Assembly (NCBI GenBank): GCA_964537975.1
Contig: CAZIDP010000024.1
Location: forward strand, 4,372 to 68,371
DNA length: 64,000 bases
Origin: SCBR16-9 sp964537975
Lineage (GTDB): Bacteria; Hydrogenedentota; Hydrogenedentia; Hydrogenedentales; SCBR16-9
Reading direction: 5' to 3'
Below, piece after piece: positions 34,139-42,794 of the stretch; position 1 is the stretch's first letter; every line of letters begins with the position of its first letter. A model generated the notes under the pieces. The model saw nothing but the letters and a program-made list of their open reading frames with translations. It had not been told where the DNA came from and did not search any database. Made by a program: the position numbers and the translations under genes.

Positions 34139-34981
34139 ATGAAAAAAGACCGCGTTGTATCGGAGATGCTTGGAGAAGACAAAGCCCTGACTCCCAGTGA
34201 TCTCTACAGCAAAGAATTTAAGACGAACCTGATGGGTGGTTATGACAAAGACGAGGTGGAACATTATCTGGAACGCGTCGCGGATGTGCTGGAATCATTG
34301 ATAAAACAGAACCGCGAATTAAAGGAACGGAATACGGAACTGCGCCAGGAAGCAGAGACTTTTCATGAGATGGAAAGCTCCTTGCGCAATGCTTTGATTA
34401 CGTCCCAGAAATTTCACGAGAATGTGCTGGACAATGCCCGGCGTGAAGCAGATGCCATGCTGGAAGAAGCTAAACTGGCCAAGGCACTGGCGATTACCAA
34501 GGCAAGCAAGCTTCCGGAGCTACTTCAGAGCGAAATCAATACACTGCGCGCCATGCGCGATCAATTGCGTGCGGAACTCCGAGTGGTCTTAAAAACGCAT
34601 GTGGAGTTATTGGGGCAATTGGCGTTAGCAGAAGATTTGGAAATTGAACTGGCACGGCAAAGAGCAGCACATGGGGCAGATATCGATGATGGAGACGAGG
34701 ATATAGAAGATGAGGATGATGTTATAGCTGATGATGTTTTGGTAAATAAAGCGGATGAAAATACTACGGCTGTAAACGTATCTTCGCAGATGAACAAAAA
34801 ATCCGGACGACACGAGAACATGGATAAATTAACCCGTATGGTCACTCGTCCTTCAGGCTTGCCATTAAGGGATGATGATGATGATGAAGAGATTGTCGAA
34901 GGCAGCGCAGATAATTCTGACTTGGAAGCCACGGATGATTCAAATTTTAATGACGATCAAGAGGTAAAGGATTCACGATGA
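34139..34981 (+). CDS. DivIVA-domain protein with acidic tail
   Basis: A 280-residue cytoplasmic protein. Residues about 17-55 (ALTPSDLYSKEFKTNLMGGY then DKDEVEHYLERVADVL) match the DivIVA N-terminal lipid-binding element and first coiled coil, and coiled coil continues to about 150. The C-terminal 110 residues are highly acidic (DDGDEDIEDEDD, and DDDDDEE near the end) and probably disordered. DivIVA proteins mark curved membrane and poles in Gram-positive bacteria; presence beside envelope genes suggests a division or polarity role here. ATG 34139 follows CAGGGAGCATATACAT. Its TGA overlaps the ATG of lolA (ATGA), so the two are translationally coupled. Confidence 0.8.
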   Translation: MKKDRVVSEMLGEDKALTPSDLYSKEFKTNLMGGYDKDEVEHYLERVADVLESLIKQNRELKERNTELRQEAETFHEMESSLRNALITSQKFHENVLDNARREADAMLEEAKLAKALAITKASKLPELLQSEINTLRAMRDQLRAELRVVLKTHVELLGQLALAEDLEIELARQRAAHGADIDDGDEDIEDEDDVIADDVLVNKADENTTAVNVSSQMNKKSGRHENMDKLTRMVTRPSGLPLRDDDDDEEIVEGSADNSDLEATDDSNFNDDQEVKDSR

Positions 34982-35733
34982 TCACATTATGCATTTTACT
35001 GGGTTCTTTGTTTCCCACCGCGTCAACACTTTCTTTTGACGAGTTCACGACTCAGTTCGAAGAAAAGCGAAAAGATGTCCACGTTGTTGAAGCACGGTAC
35101 AGACAGTCAGACATGTACCCTGGTGAAGTAATGGAATCCACAAAAAACTTGCTGTATATTCGTCCACGCAGGTTGGTATTGTGGGATGAGGAGTCCACAC
35201 AACTTGTTGATGATAATCGCTTTTACGAATATGAACCTCTGGTACGGCAATTGGAAATTACCGACTTCGAGGAGAACCCCCTGGCAGATATTATTTTCGC
35301 AGCATTTGATGAATCGGTAGACCACCTTGCCGAGACCTATGACCTGGCCACATTTACAGTATTGGATTATGATGAGGGAAGCCACGGGCTTCGCATTCGA
35401 CCGCGCCCGGAAACCGGTGCAGCTGAGTATTTCCGTGAAGCTACCATTTATCTTCGAGATGAAGACTTTCTCCCGTACCGGATTTTAATCGAACACGATG
35501 CAGACACACAGCGTTTATTTGAAATTTATGATTACCGGGTGAACCATGAGTACGATCCCGAAGATACCCGCATTGCTGTGGCGCCGGGAACCCGAATCAT
35601 CCTGAATAACCAGCCCATAGATACCGTGGGCGATGTAGAGCAGCGAATACCAGACCCTGTATACCCTTCTGGAAGCGACCAACAATCCGTCCTGGAAGTT
35701 CAGGAACTTGCTCCTCCGGAAGACAGCCCATGA
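34978..35733 (+). CDS. LolA-like outer-membrane lipoprotein carrier
   Basis: A 251-residue protein with a short N-terminal export signal (ITLCILLGSLFPTAST) and a LolA-type half-barrel. It opens LSFDEFTTQFEEK, then VEARYRQSDM, LLYIRPRRLVLWDEESTQLV and FYEYEPLVRQLEI, which follow the order of LolA strands (film of polar R residues on the convex face, a dimension check of about 200 residues plus a tail). LolA carries lipoproteins across the periplasm, in line with the many lipoproteins in this window. The extra C-terminal 40 residues are not part of the family core. The 4-base overlaps with both neighbours show coupling in a divIVA-lolA-maf unit. Confidence 0.75.
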   Translation: MITLCILLGSLFPTASTLSFDEFTTQFEEKRKDVHVVEARYRQSDMYPGEVMESTKNLLYIRPRRLVLWDEESTQLVDDNRFYEYEPLVRQLEITDFEENPLADIIFAAFDESVDHLAETYDLATFTVLDYDEGSHGLRIRPRPETGAAEYFREATIYLRDEDFLPYRILIEHDADTQRLFEIYDYRVNHEYDPEDTRIAVAPGTRIILNNQPIDTVGDVEQRIPDPVYPSGSDQQSVLEVQELAPPEDSP

Positions 35734-36347
35734 AGCAGTTGCAACGAATTGTGCTGGCATCGGCATCACCACGCCGTCGCGCGCTTTTGTCAGCACTCGG
35801 TATTGAATTCGAGGTTATTCCCAGTCAGGCACCTGAGGTGGACGAGGGGGATGTACCGGAGGACATAGTCAAGAACAACGCAACAGTGAAATGTCGGGAA
35901 GTTGCACGTCGAATGGAAGATGCAACCCTTGTCATTGCCGCGGACACCCTGGTATTCCTGGACGCGCATGTATTGTCGAAACCACAGGATTTGCGCGAAG
36001 CAAAGCAGATGCTGCACATGCTGTCCGGCAACACACACCAGGTTATTACGGGCCTGGCAGTGCAATGTGTGGGTAACGGTGAAGTTATCACAGGCGCCGA
36101 AACCACCGATGTGTCTTTCCGACAATTGTCAGACGCTGAAATAGACCGTTTCATCGACATAGTACAGCCTATGGACCGCGCTGGCGCCTACACCGTAGAT
36201 GGCCCGGGCAGTCTGATTGTGTCCCGTTATCATGGGTGTTACCAGAATGTACTGGGATTGCCCATTGTACGTCTTGACAGCCTGCTTCGGCGCATGGGCA
36301 TATCTCTTTTCGATCACATCCGAACCGAGCATGCCGTATTTTTATAA
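35730..36347 (+). CDS. maf: Maf-family nucleotide pyrophosphatase
   Basis: A 205-residue Maf/YhdE/YceF-type enzyme. The N terminus has IVLASASPRRRALLSALGIEF, then VIAADTLVFLDAHVLSKPQD (catalytic Asp and Lys-Pro motif) and ML..LSGNTHQVITGLAV. These proteins hydrolyse non-canonical or modified nucleoside triphosphates to monophosphates. Length is normal. The start ATG overlaps the end of lolA by 4 bases. It closes the proC to maf gene set; the tRNA-Glu gene with its own promoter follows. Confidence 0.93.
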   Translation: MKQLQRIVLASASPRRRALLSALGIEFEVIPSQAPEVDEGDVPEDIVKNNATVKCREVARRMEDATLVIAADTLVFLDAHVLSKPQDLREAKQMLHMLSGNTHQVITGLAVQCVGNGEVITGAETTDVSFRQLSDAEIDRFIDIVQPMDRAGAYTVDGPGSLIVSRYHGCYQNVLGLPIVRLDSLLRRMGISLFDHIRTEHAVFL

Positions 36348-36373
36348 TACGCATTCAGGCTGGAAAGCATCAT

Positions 36374-36407
36374 TCATTGGCTTAGCCGCTTGGGCGACAG
36401 CCAATGA
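36374..36407. terminator. Inverted repeat downstream of maf
   Basis: TCATTGGCT (36374-36382) pairs with AGCCAATGA (36399-36407) across a 16-base loop. No T run follows on the plus strand. It may end the maf transcript or only be a stem. Confidence 0.35.
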
Positions 36408-36480
36408 TAAAAAATCCGTATTCCATGACAGATTTTACAATCATGATTAATCTAGACTGAACCCGGTCTGGACACAAAAT

Positions 36481-36510
36481 TTGACATAGACCGTTGAGAA
36501 TTGGTATAGT
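36481..36510 (+). promoter_or_regulatory. Promoter of tRNA-Glu
   Basis: TTGACA at 36481-36486 and TATAGT at 36505-36510 with an 18-base spacer, 45 bases before the tRNA. This is a strong sigma-70 type match, as expected for a stable RNA gene. Confidence 0.75.
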
Positions 36511-36554
36511 TTCCGCCGTTGCAACAAAGTAATATTTGTTGCTTCTTTTTTTGC

Positions 36555-36632
<78 letters not shown>

Positions 36633-36749
36633 TTTTTTTATTTTACCTGCCACCATCTGTAAGCGTCGGGCGATTATGCTTGTCCTGTATCCACGTTGTA
36701 TATTAGTGGGAACATCAATACCAACATACAACCTTATGGACATTAATTC

Positions 36750-37346
36750 ATGAGTCAAAGCCCAGTCGATGACCAACTCAACCCTATCCGGGTTTATGCT
36801 CAAAAAGAAAACCTGGATGCAGAACATGTCACACAAGTTACTCGCTGCGCACTAATATTGTTCGATCTCTTTCAAAAACGATTAAATCTCCATCCCGCCG
36901 ACAGGATTTTATTGGAAGCAGCCGCTTTAATGCACGATATTGGACAAAAGGAATCTTTTTCCGGGCACCATAAAATTGCACAGCGCTTCATCCTTGACTC
37001 CACACTTTTTGAAGAATTCCCCAAGCAGGACAAGCAAATTATTTCCTGTGTAGCAAGGTATCACAGAAAGGGTATGCCAAAAAGTGATCATCCCATTTAT
37101 TGTGATTTAGATGAATCAAGCCAATCAATTGTGAGACGATTGGCTGGTTTACTCCGGGTAGCAGATGGACTGGATCGTACCCATGATTCCTCTGTGCAAG
37201 ACATCCAGTTTACTGAAGATGACGAAAAAATTCAGTTATTTATATATTTTAATAACAACAACCCCACCAATATACATGGTGCATTACGAAAATATGATTT
37301 GTTGGAATCTGAACTGGAGAAGCCGGTACAGTTTATCACTCAATAA
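36750..37346 (+). CDS. Stand-alone Ppx/GppA-type HD domain protein
   Basis: A 198-residue protein resembling the C-terminal HD-like domain of Ppx/GppA exopolyphosphatases, without the N-terminal actin-like ATPase domains. HD-type motifs include AALMHDIGQK, FSGHHKIAQRFI and RLAGLLRVADGLDRTH. Residues of the HD metal site (H..HD..D) seem present, so it might still be an active phosphohydrolase; the fusion partner domain is missing. ATG start without a clear ribosome site. It lies between the tRNA and pseudopilin 3 with a gap of 58 bases to the latter. Confidence 0.75.
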   Translation: MSQSPVDDQLNPIRVYAQKENLDAEHVTQVTRCALILFDLFQKRLNLHPADRILLEAAALMHDIGQKESFSGHHKIAQRFILDSTLFEEFPKQDKQIISCVARYHRKGMPKSDHPIYCDLDESSQSIVRRLAGLLRVADGLDRTHDSSVQDIQFTEDDEKIQLFIYFNNNNPTNIHGALRKYDLLESELEKPVQFITQ

Positions 37347-37404
37347 TTCATACCATTGATAAATCATGTTTTTTGCTGGTGGTTTTGGTGGATAAGGTTT
37401 ATAT

Positions 37405-38145
37405 ATGAAAAAAAAAACACGCCCTCTTGCTGGATTCACTCTGATTGAGTTGTTGGTTGTAATCGCGATTATAGGTGTTTTGGCAGCTATCTTATTACCT
37501 GCATTAAGTCGCGCATTAGAGGCAGCACGGCGTGCCTCTTGTACTAACAATCTGCGGCAATTATGGCTGGCTATCGAACTATACAAGCTTGAAAACAAAG
37601 GTTATTACCCGGCACGACAAGACCCCTCTCCAGAAAACCCTTATTTATTTTTATGGATGGGTCGAGGGTTCAGAGAAATTCTTCAAGAGTATATACCAGG
37701 CGACAGCAAAAATCCCGGGGTGTTCTGGTGTCCTTCTGATCCACGTTCCATCAATCAATTTGACAGCACTTCCTATGCTTATTCCATGACTTTTTACCAT
37801 TCTCCTGATCAGATTGACAATATAGCAACAATTGAACCCAACATTAATTTACGGACGCAATTTGCCTGGAATGGCGCGGTTCCCGAACGGGTTCTACCTG
37901 TACAGCCCCAAAACGAAAGTCGTCTAGTAAATCCTTCTAAAAAAATATTATTGGGTGAATGGTTTGCAAATCATGCGGCATTCAGTACGGACCAGGGATG
38001 GTTTGGAAAAGGTGGAAAACGACTATTTATATTTGCGGATGGCCACGCAGAATATCTGGAAAGCAATACGTTATTACCGGCAATAGATGGTTTACCGAAT
38101 CCAACGTTAACAGTGGGAGGAATAAGCGGTAAAGATATTGATTGA
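37405..38145 (+). CDS. Type II pseudopilin (copy 3)
   Basis: A 246-residue prepilin-like protein, the shortest of the three. It has leader MKKKTRPLAGFTLIELL and a hydrophobic helix. The helix end LSRALEAARRASCTNNLRQL is diverged from the AREAARRASCANNLKQW of the other copies. The C terminus has KGGKRLFIFADGHAEYL, a shorter form of the H-x9-DG end. A WCPSDPRS segment resembles the VCPS(S/D) of the other two. It is likely cleaved by a prepilin peptidase and located in the envelope. No PilD or secretion ATPase is in the window, though a PilC-like protein lies 2.5 kb downstream. Confidence 0.85.
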   Translation: MKKKTRPLAGFTLIELLVVIAIIGVLAAILLPALSRALEAARRASCTNNLRQLWLAIELYKLENKGYYPARQDPSPENPYLFLWMGRGFREILQEYIPGDSKNPGVFWCPSDPRSINQFDSTSYAYSMTFYHSPDQIDNIATIEPNINLRTQFAWNGAVPERVLPVQPQNESRLVNPSKKILLGEWFANHAAFSTDQGWFGKGGKRLFIFADGHAEYLESNTLLPAIDGLPNPTLTVGGISGKDID

Positions 38146-38186
38146 TTATAAGATACTATAAGAAATATATCTGAAAATAGAAAATA

Positions 38187-38591
38187 CTATTCTTCATTTA
38201 ACTGGTTGACAGTCTCTTCACCAGTACCTTCAATTTCCAATGATACCTCTTCATTGGTCACTTTTTTGTTGTCTGCTTCCTGTTGCGCTTTACGAATAAC
38301 ATCCAGTTCTTTTTCCGCAATATACAGCAGATATATAACAAACAATCCAGCACTACCATAGGACACAATAAACGTCGTAAATACGCCTACAATAACCGTT
38401 GTCGGTGCCAAATCAGCGCCTTGCCATTGCTGTAAAACCAGAATAAGCAAGACAAGTGTAGCCAAGCCAAAGCCAGCAATCATCCCTATTCGATGCGGTT
38501 CAAGTATCAAACGCCCCGGCCTCATAAGCCCAAAGCTGGGACGAAGCCGGGGACGCTTGGTATATTCTATTTTTTTAGCATTACGCTTCAT
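38187..38591 (-). CDS. Small two-helix membrane protein, unknown
   Basis: A 134-residue protein. A basic N-terminal tail (KRNAKKIEYTKRPRLRPS) is followed by two membrane segments (IGMIAGFGLATLVLLILVL and TTVIVGVFTTFIVSYGSAG, with FVIYLLYIA continuing). It ends in an acidic, probably coiled tail (EKELDVIRKAQQEADNKK). I recognise no family. It lies 49 bases downstream of dnaN on the same strand, so it may share the dnaN transcript. No catalytic residues stand out. Confidence 0.6.
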   Translation of the reverse strand: MKRNAKKIEYTKRPRLRPSFGLMRPGRLILEPHRIGMIAGFGLATLVLLILVLQQWQGADLAPTTVIVGVFTTFIVSYGSAGLFVIYLLYIAEKELDVIRKAQQEADNKKVTNEEVSLEIEGTGEETVNQLNEE

Positions 38592-38640
38592 TTAACAGTC
38601 AATGTGATAGCTTTGCATCCTGAATATTAAATAATATTGA

Positions 38641-39747
38641 TCAAGTTCTGATAGGCATGATTACATTAACAAACAGGTCTTCTGGTGATTCAGTATATGG
38701 TTTAATGACGCCAGGGCATTGACCATCTTTTAATACCAATACTACTTTTTCACTGTCTATTCGACGAACTACTTCCCAGACAAAGTCAGGATTAAATGCT
38801 ATCTCAACTTTTTCTCCATTATATTCTATTGGCATTTCTTCAACGTATTCACCAACATCCGGTGTAACTACTTTCAGCACAAGTTTTTCAGGAGATATTG
38901 CGAGACGTACTGTATTGAATTTGTCATTGGTCATGGTACGTGTGCGCCGAATAGCTTCTGCAAATACCGCTTTATCAATCAGAGCTTCTTTGTCATGCGT
39001 TTTTGGTATGACCATATCGTAATTTGGAAAGTTACCTTCAATCAACGCGGTAATCATGCGGGTATTGCCAAAAACAAATGCTGCCTGGCTTTGATCAATA
39101 TAGATGTCGATAAGTTCTTCATCATCAAGTTGCCGTTCCATCTCATGTACCATCTTTGATGGGATGATAACTTTGGCCAGCGCTGTATCCGGAATTCCTT
39201 CCAATTCACGACCCAGACTCATACGCCGTCCATCGGTTGAAACAACGGTCAATTTGCCCTCTGCAAGCTCAAACAGGAGACCAGTAAGGTTATACCGTGC
39301 CTGATCGGTACAAATGGCGTGAGAAGTCCAGTAGAAGAGCTTTTTGAGTATACCCTGCTTTAAACTCAAGGGAACAATTTCATCGAATGAGCGCAACGGT
39401 GGGTATTCATCAGGAGATAAGCTGAAAAGACGGCTTTCGATCTTGCCACACGTCAGTTTTACAATATTATTTTCCAGAAGCTCCAAAACAATGTCTTGAT
39501 CGGGAAGTTCATTCAATATGGATGAAATACGCTGTGCATTGAGCGTCATACTGCCTGGTGCATCCACCAGACAATCTACATTGCTTTCAATACTCACTTT
39601 CAAATCTGTGCCAACAATACGAATGGCAGCATTCGTTGTTTCAAACAGCAGATGGGTAAGAATTGGAATAGCAGATTTTAATGCAACAACGCTCTTGACG
39701 CGATTGACCGTGTCAAGGAAATCTTGCTTTGGAATGGTGATCTTCAT
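38641..39747 (-). CDS. dnaN: DNA polymerase III beta subunit (sliding clamp)
   Basis: A 368-residue clamp subunit with the expected three similar domains. Typical segments are MKITIPKQDFLDTVNRVKSV, LLFETTNAAIRIVGTDLKVSI, LSPDEYPPL, LTGLLFELAEGKLTVVSTDGRRM, GNTRMITALIEGNFPNYDMVIPK and the C-terminal VIMPIRT. As a ring it holds the replicative polymerase on DNA. The gene points left from a 957-base non-coding region with DnaA boxes, the classical origin setting. dnaA is not on the other side, where a PilC-like gene lies. Confidence 0.96.
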   Translation of the reverse strand: MKITIPKQDFLDTVNRVKSVVALKSAIPILTHLLFETTNAAIRIVGTDLKVSIESNVDCLVDAPGSMTLNAQRISSILNELPDQDIVLELLENNIVKLTCGKIESRLFSLSPDEYPPLRSFDEIVPLSLKQGILKKLFYWTSHAICTDQARYNLTGLLFELAEGKLTVVSTDGRRMSLGRELEGIPDTALAKVIIPSKMVHEMERQLDDEELIDIYIDQSQAAFVFGNTRMITALIEGNFPNYDMVIPKTHDKEALIDKAVFAEAIRRTRTMTNDKFNTVRLAISPEKLVLKVVTPDVGEYVEEMPIEYNGEKVEIAFNPDFVWEVVRRIDSEKVVLVLKDGQCPGVIKPYTESPEDLFVNVIMPIRT

Positions 39748-39893
39748 TCAATGTGCTCCGTGTTGGTGAAAAACTTATTGATCATTAAATAAGATTATAT
39801 ATATAAAACAAGTAATAATCGTAGTAAGGGGTGTTAAAAAGTTAATAACCCCCATAAAACCTTTATTTGCAACCTATTGGACTGTGGAATTTC

Positions 39894-40400
39894 TGTGTAT
39901 AAAATGTGCCTAATTATCCACTGTTTCCACAAAACAGAATAGTTTATATAAATTTAGCGCTGTTTTTGTTATTTCTTGTGGAAAACCAAGGGTATTTGTC
40001 CACAAAATTATAGTCTTGTTAAAGACTTTATTATAAGTTTATCCCCAAATGCTTCGTATGTAAATGGCATGTAAAAATAACTACCTTGTTGCTGTTCTGA
40101 CGCGCAGAAAAAGTTATTAACAGGGTAAAAATGCACGTTTTTTAGCCATTTCAAATTAAAATATCTATTGAGTCCAGATTTGGAGAAGTGTTCCCTGGAT
40201 GATAATTCATTGTAATAATGTAAAAATTAAATTGTTATAAGTACATATATATCAACAGGTTATGTAAATTATTCACTTATTGGTTTTCTGTGTTTTTGGT
40301 GTGTAAAGTCAATAAATTCAACAGGTTGACATCAAATAGAACAAGAGATTCATATACTATGAAAAGGACCAAAGAACAAGTTATCCACAAGTTATCCACA
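39894..40400. other. DnaA-box cluster, probable chromosomal replication origin (oriC)
   Basis: A 957-base A+T-rich gap begins at the dnaN start. Two perfect DnaA boxes TTATCCACA lie at 40381-40389 and 40392-40400, 11 bases apart on the same strand. One further exact TTATNCACA match is on the minus strand at 39894-39902. Near matches (one mismatch) occur at 39914-39922, 39977-39985 (minus), 39996-40004, 40039-40047 and 40269-40277. Spacing from dnaN, density and A+T content all suit an origin. GC-skew inversion was not computed. The rest of the gap to 40704 is A+T-rich and holds nothing else I can name. Confidence 0.7.
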
Positions 40401-40704
40401 TTTGCCCGTTTTTAAAGCCGATATATACCATCAAAATCCCTGTTTTACCGAGCAATATATCTTGTTTTCATCACAAACAGAATTGATTTTGAAAGTGATT
40501 CAAGTATGCTAGCAAAGCTGTGATTATAAAGCAAGCTGTGGTTTGTCAGCCTGACCCGTTGCCGAATTCAGGATTACAAATTGCTATAAAGTAGCGTCGC
40601 CCATACTGCTTTGATACAATGCTTTTAAAGATTGTATGCATTGTTACAATCCATGATTGTATGTCATTTTTAATCCAGGACTCAATTCTCTAGAGATATA
40701 TAGT

Positions 40705-41730
40705 ATGGGCTTGTTTTCAACTCAAATTCCGCTAAAAGTAATGGTGCCCCTGTGTCGCCAGATGGCAACCAGTGATAATGCGGGAATTCCCTTGTTGCAG
40801 ACACTAAAAATGATGAGTACCCATACATCTCATCGAAGAGCGCGACAGGTGTTTGCTGACATGCACCATGTCATCAATACTGGGGGAACATTGTCAGAAG
40901 CTGCCAATGTGCAATCCAAGTATCTATCCAAGTACTTTATTGAATTACTTGCTGCCGGGGAAAAGGGGGGCAAGCTGGATATCATGCTGCGCGATCTGGC
41001 CAATTATTATGAAGACCGTTTGCGCATGCGCCGAGATATTGTCCTGGCTTTGTTTTATCCTGTTTTCATTTTATTGCCGATTGCCTATTTTTGTGGTACT
41101 TTCGCATTGCGGTTGGTGTCACGGTTGAATCTGGGGAGCGGTGCGACGTTTAATTTTAGTGATTATTTACATGATTACATGTTTTTTCAATTAAAAATGT
41201 TACTTTTTTTTGCGCTGATTTTTGGAGTCGTGGTAGTATGCTCCAGAATTGGCATTTTTCCCTGGATTTGGGGCTGGTTTACGACGCATCTGTGGCCGTT
41301 TGGACCAGTGACTCGAAAACTGGCTTTGTCCAGGTTTTTCCGAAGTATGGCGCTGTTGGTTGGGGCTGGAGTAGAAATTCGCAAATGTATTGAAAATGCA
41401 GCGGCAATAACCGCAAATCCTTATATTCAAAAGGATTTATTGCAATCTATTCCGTATGTTTCTCAGGGAAAAACGTTGGTGGAGGCGTTTTCGTCTTCCA
41501 GAACTTTAACACCTGTTGCACGTGAGATGTTGTTGGTGGGTGAGCAAAGTGGTGAGTTGGAAGTTTCTCTGTTGAAGGTATCCCAATATCATCATGAAGA
41601 AGCCACCCATGCAATTAAGCGAGCAGTTACCGTGATGGGTGTGGTTGTGATGCTCATAGTAGCATGCATTATTGGCTATTTTATTATCAGTTTTTATAGT
41701 CAACTGTACAGTAATATATTGAATTTTTGA
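40705..41730 (+). CDS. Type II secretion / type IV pilus inner-membrane protein (GspF/PilC)
   Basis: A 341-residue T2SSF protein with the usual two homologous halves. Each half has a cytoplasmic helix bundle (PLCRQMATSDNAGIPLLQTLKMM, repeated as RFFRSMALLVGAGVEIRKCIENA) followed by membrane helices (DIVLALFYPVFILLPIAYFCG and AVTVMGVVVMLIVACIIGYF). GEKGGKLDIML and GEQSGELEVSL are the matching conserved GE.G.L segments. It would anchor a pseudopilus assembly machine, and the orphan pseudopilins are likely clients. The ATG at 40705 is chosen because the first bundle starts there; the frame is open from 40657. Ribosome site weak. Confidence 0.88.
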   Translation: MGLFSTQIPLKVMVPLCRQMATSDNAGIPLLQTLKMMSTHTSHRRARQVFADMHHVINTGGTLSEAANVQSKYLSKYFIELLAAGEKGGKLDIMLRDLANYYEDRLRMRRDIVLALFYPVFILLPIAYFCGTFALRLVSRLNLGSGATFNFSDYLHDYMFFQLKMLLFFALIFGVVVVCSRIGIFPWIWGWFTTHLWPFGPVTRKLALSRFFRSMALLVGAGVEIRKCIENAAAITANPYIQKDLLQSIPYVSQGKTLVEAFSSSRTLTPVAREMLLVGEQSGELEVSLLKVSQYHHEEATHAIKRAVTVMGVVVMLIVACIIGYFIISFYSQLYSNILNF

Positions 41731-41770
41731 GTATGTTTTAAGCTATTTTTGAATGTAGCGAGGAATAATA

Positions 41771-42277
41771 ATGTCAGATTCCAAGCAGATGATGCAGCAA
41801 AACGAAGTTGATCGCACAAAATGGATATGGGTAGGTATCATAGGTCTGGTGGTGGTGATGACAGGCTTATTATATATCAGCTCGGACAGACGCCCCAGTG
41901 TCTCTTCGGTGCGAGCACAACATATACTAATCAGTTTTGATCGAAATGATCCGAATGATCGGGCTGCTGCGTTGGACTTGATCCAAGATATACGTCAGCG
42001 TATAAATAACGGTGAAAGTTTTCGCCGGCTGGCACGCAGGTATTCAGAGGATCCATTTAGTGCCTCGCGGGGTGGTGATTTGGGATTCCATCAAAAGGGG
42101 AGTTTTGATGATGCATTCGAAGATTATGTGTGGAGCGCACCGGTCAATGTATTAAGTGATGTGGTTCAGTCAAGCCATGGTTTTCATTTGATAATCGTAT
42201 TGGATCGGTTCCTGACGGATGTAGACAGTTACGAAATGGAACTGGAAGAGCGGGTGCGCGAACAACAGGCCGAGTGA
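41771..42277 (+). CDS. Membrane-anchored parvulin peptidyl-prolyl isomerase
   Basis: A 168-residue protein. One N-terminal membrane helix (WIWVGIIGLVVVMTGLLYI, about 19-37) anchors a parvulin domain outside the membrane. Parvulin motifs are VRAQHILISF, GESFRRLARRYSEDP, SRGGDLGFHQKGSF and SSHGFHLIIVLDR. It assists folding of exported proteins by proline isomerisation. ATG follows GCGAGGAATAATA. It lies 40 bases after the PilC-like gene, so they are likely co-transcribed. Confidence 0.88.
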   Translation: MSDSKQMMQQNEVDRTKWIWVGIIGLVVVMTGLLYISSDRRPSVSSVRAQHILISFDRNDPNDRAAALDLIQDIRQRINNGESFRRLARRYSEDPFSASRGGDLGFHQKGSFDDAFEDYVWSAPVNVLSDVVQSSHGFHLIIVLDRFLTDVDSYEMELEERVREQQAE

Positions 42278-42329
42278 TATCATTAATTAAATTGAGTAAA
42301 AAAAATGCCCCCGGCCAGGCAGCAGAAGA

Positions 42330-42361
42330 TGTATAGTTCTTGGGATGTATACTTCTTGGCA
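42330..42361. repeat. Short tandem repeat inside an inverted ATGCCC/GGGCAT frame
   Basis: Two near-identical 16-base units (ATGTATAGTTCTTGGG and ATGTATACTTCTTGGC) lie side by side. They are enclosed by AATGCCC upstream and GGGCATT downstream. The site lies between convergent genes and may act as a terminator-like structure. Confidence 0.45.
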
Positions 42362-42406
42362 AGTAGGGCATTAATTTAGTGTACTTAAAAAAACGGTGAC
42401 CCGTTT

Positions 42407-42574
42407 TCAATCGGTTTTGCGATAGAATTTTTCCAGATTTCGACTTATCGTAGAATAATTTTCAAAACCGGAAAAAAAGATTCCCATTAAAAGTAGTATG
42501 AAGGACTCAAGAGTTGAAAGCGAGCCTTCTTGGGCAAGCACTGGCCGCTGTGTCAGCGTTCTGATATGTTTCAT
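42407..42574 (-). CDS. Small hydrophobic ORF, 55 residues
   Basis: A 55-residue protein starting at ATG 42574. The ribosome site GGGAGA lies seven bases before it, which is the main reason for the call. It opens MKHIRTLTQRPVLAQEG and contains one hydrophobic stretch (SFILLLMGIFFSGF). It is read against the parvulin gene. No family recognised; it could be a chance ORF. The gaps on both sides (42278-42406 and 42575-42794) hold nothing else but the tandem repeat. Confidence 0.4.
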   Translation of the reverse strand: MKHIRTLTQRPVLAQEGSLSTLESFILLLMGIFFSGFENYSTISRNLEKFYRKTD

Positions 42575-42794
42575 TAAATTATCTCCCACATCATATTTAG
42601 TAAACAACTTCATCATTCCTGGCAACCATTACCAGTTGCAGTATTTTTCAAATACATTCTAGATGCTATATAATAGGCATGTCCAATTTACCTTGTAATT
42701 TTCAATGTTCTTTCCGACCAGAGATGCTATTCGCCATAAATAATGTGAAAAATCACGCGTAATTGTCATTATGAATTAATTCAGGAGTTGCTCA

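Noticed and set aside
39748..40704. CRISPR-like reading of the repeats near dnaN
   Set aside because: The repeated units are 9-base DnaA boxes of irregular spacing, not long direct repeats with spacers.
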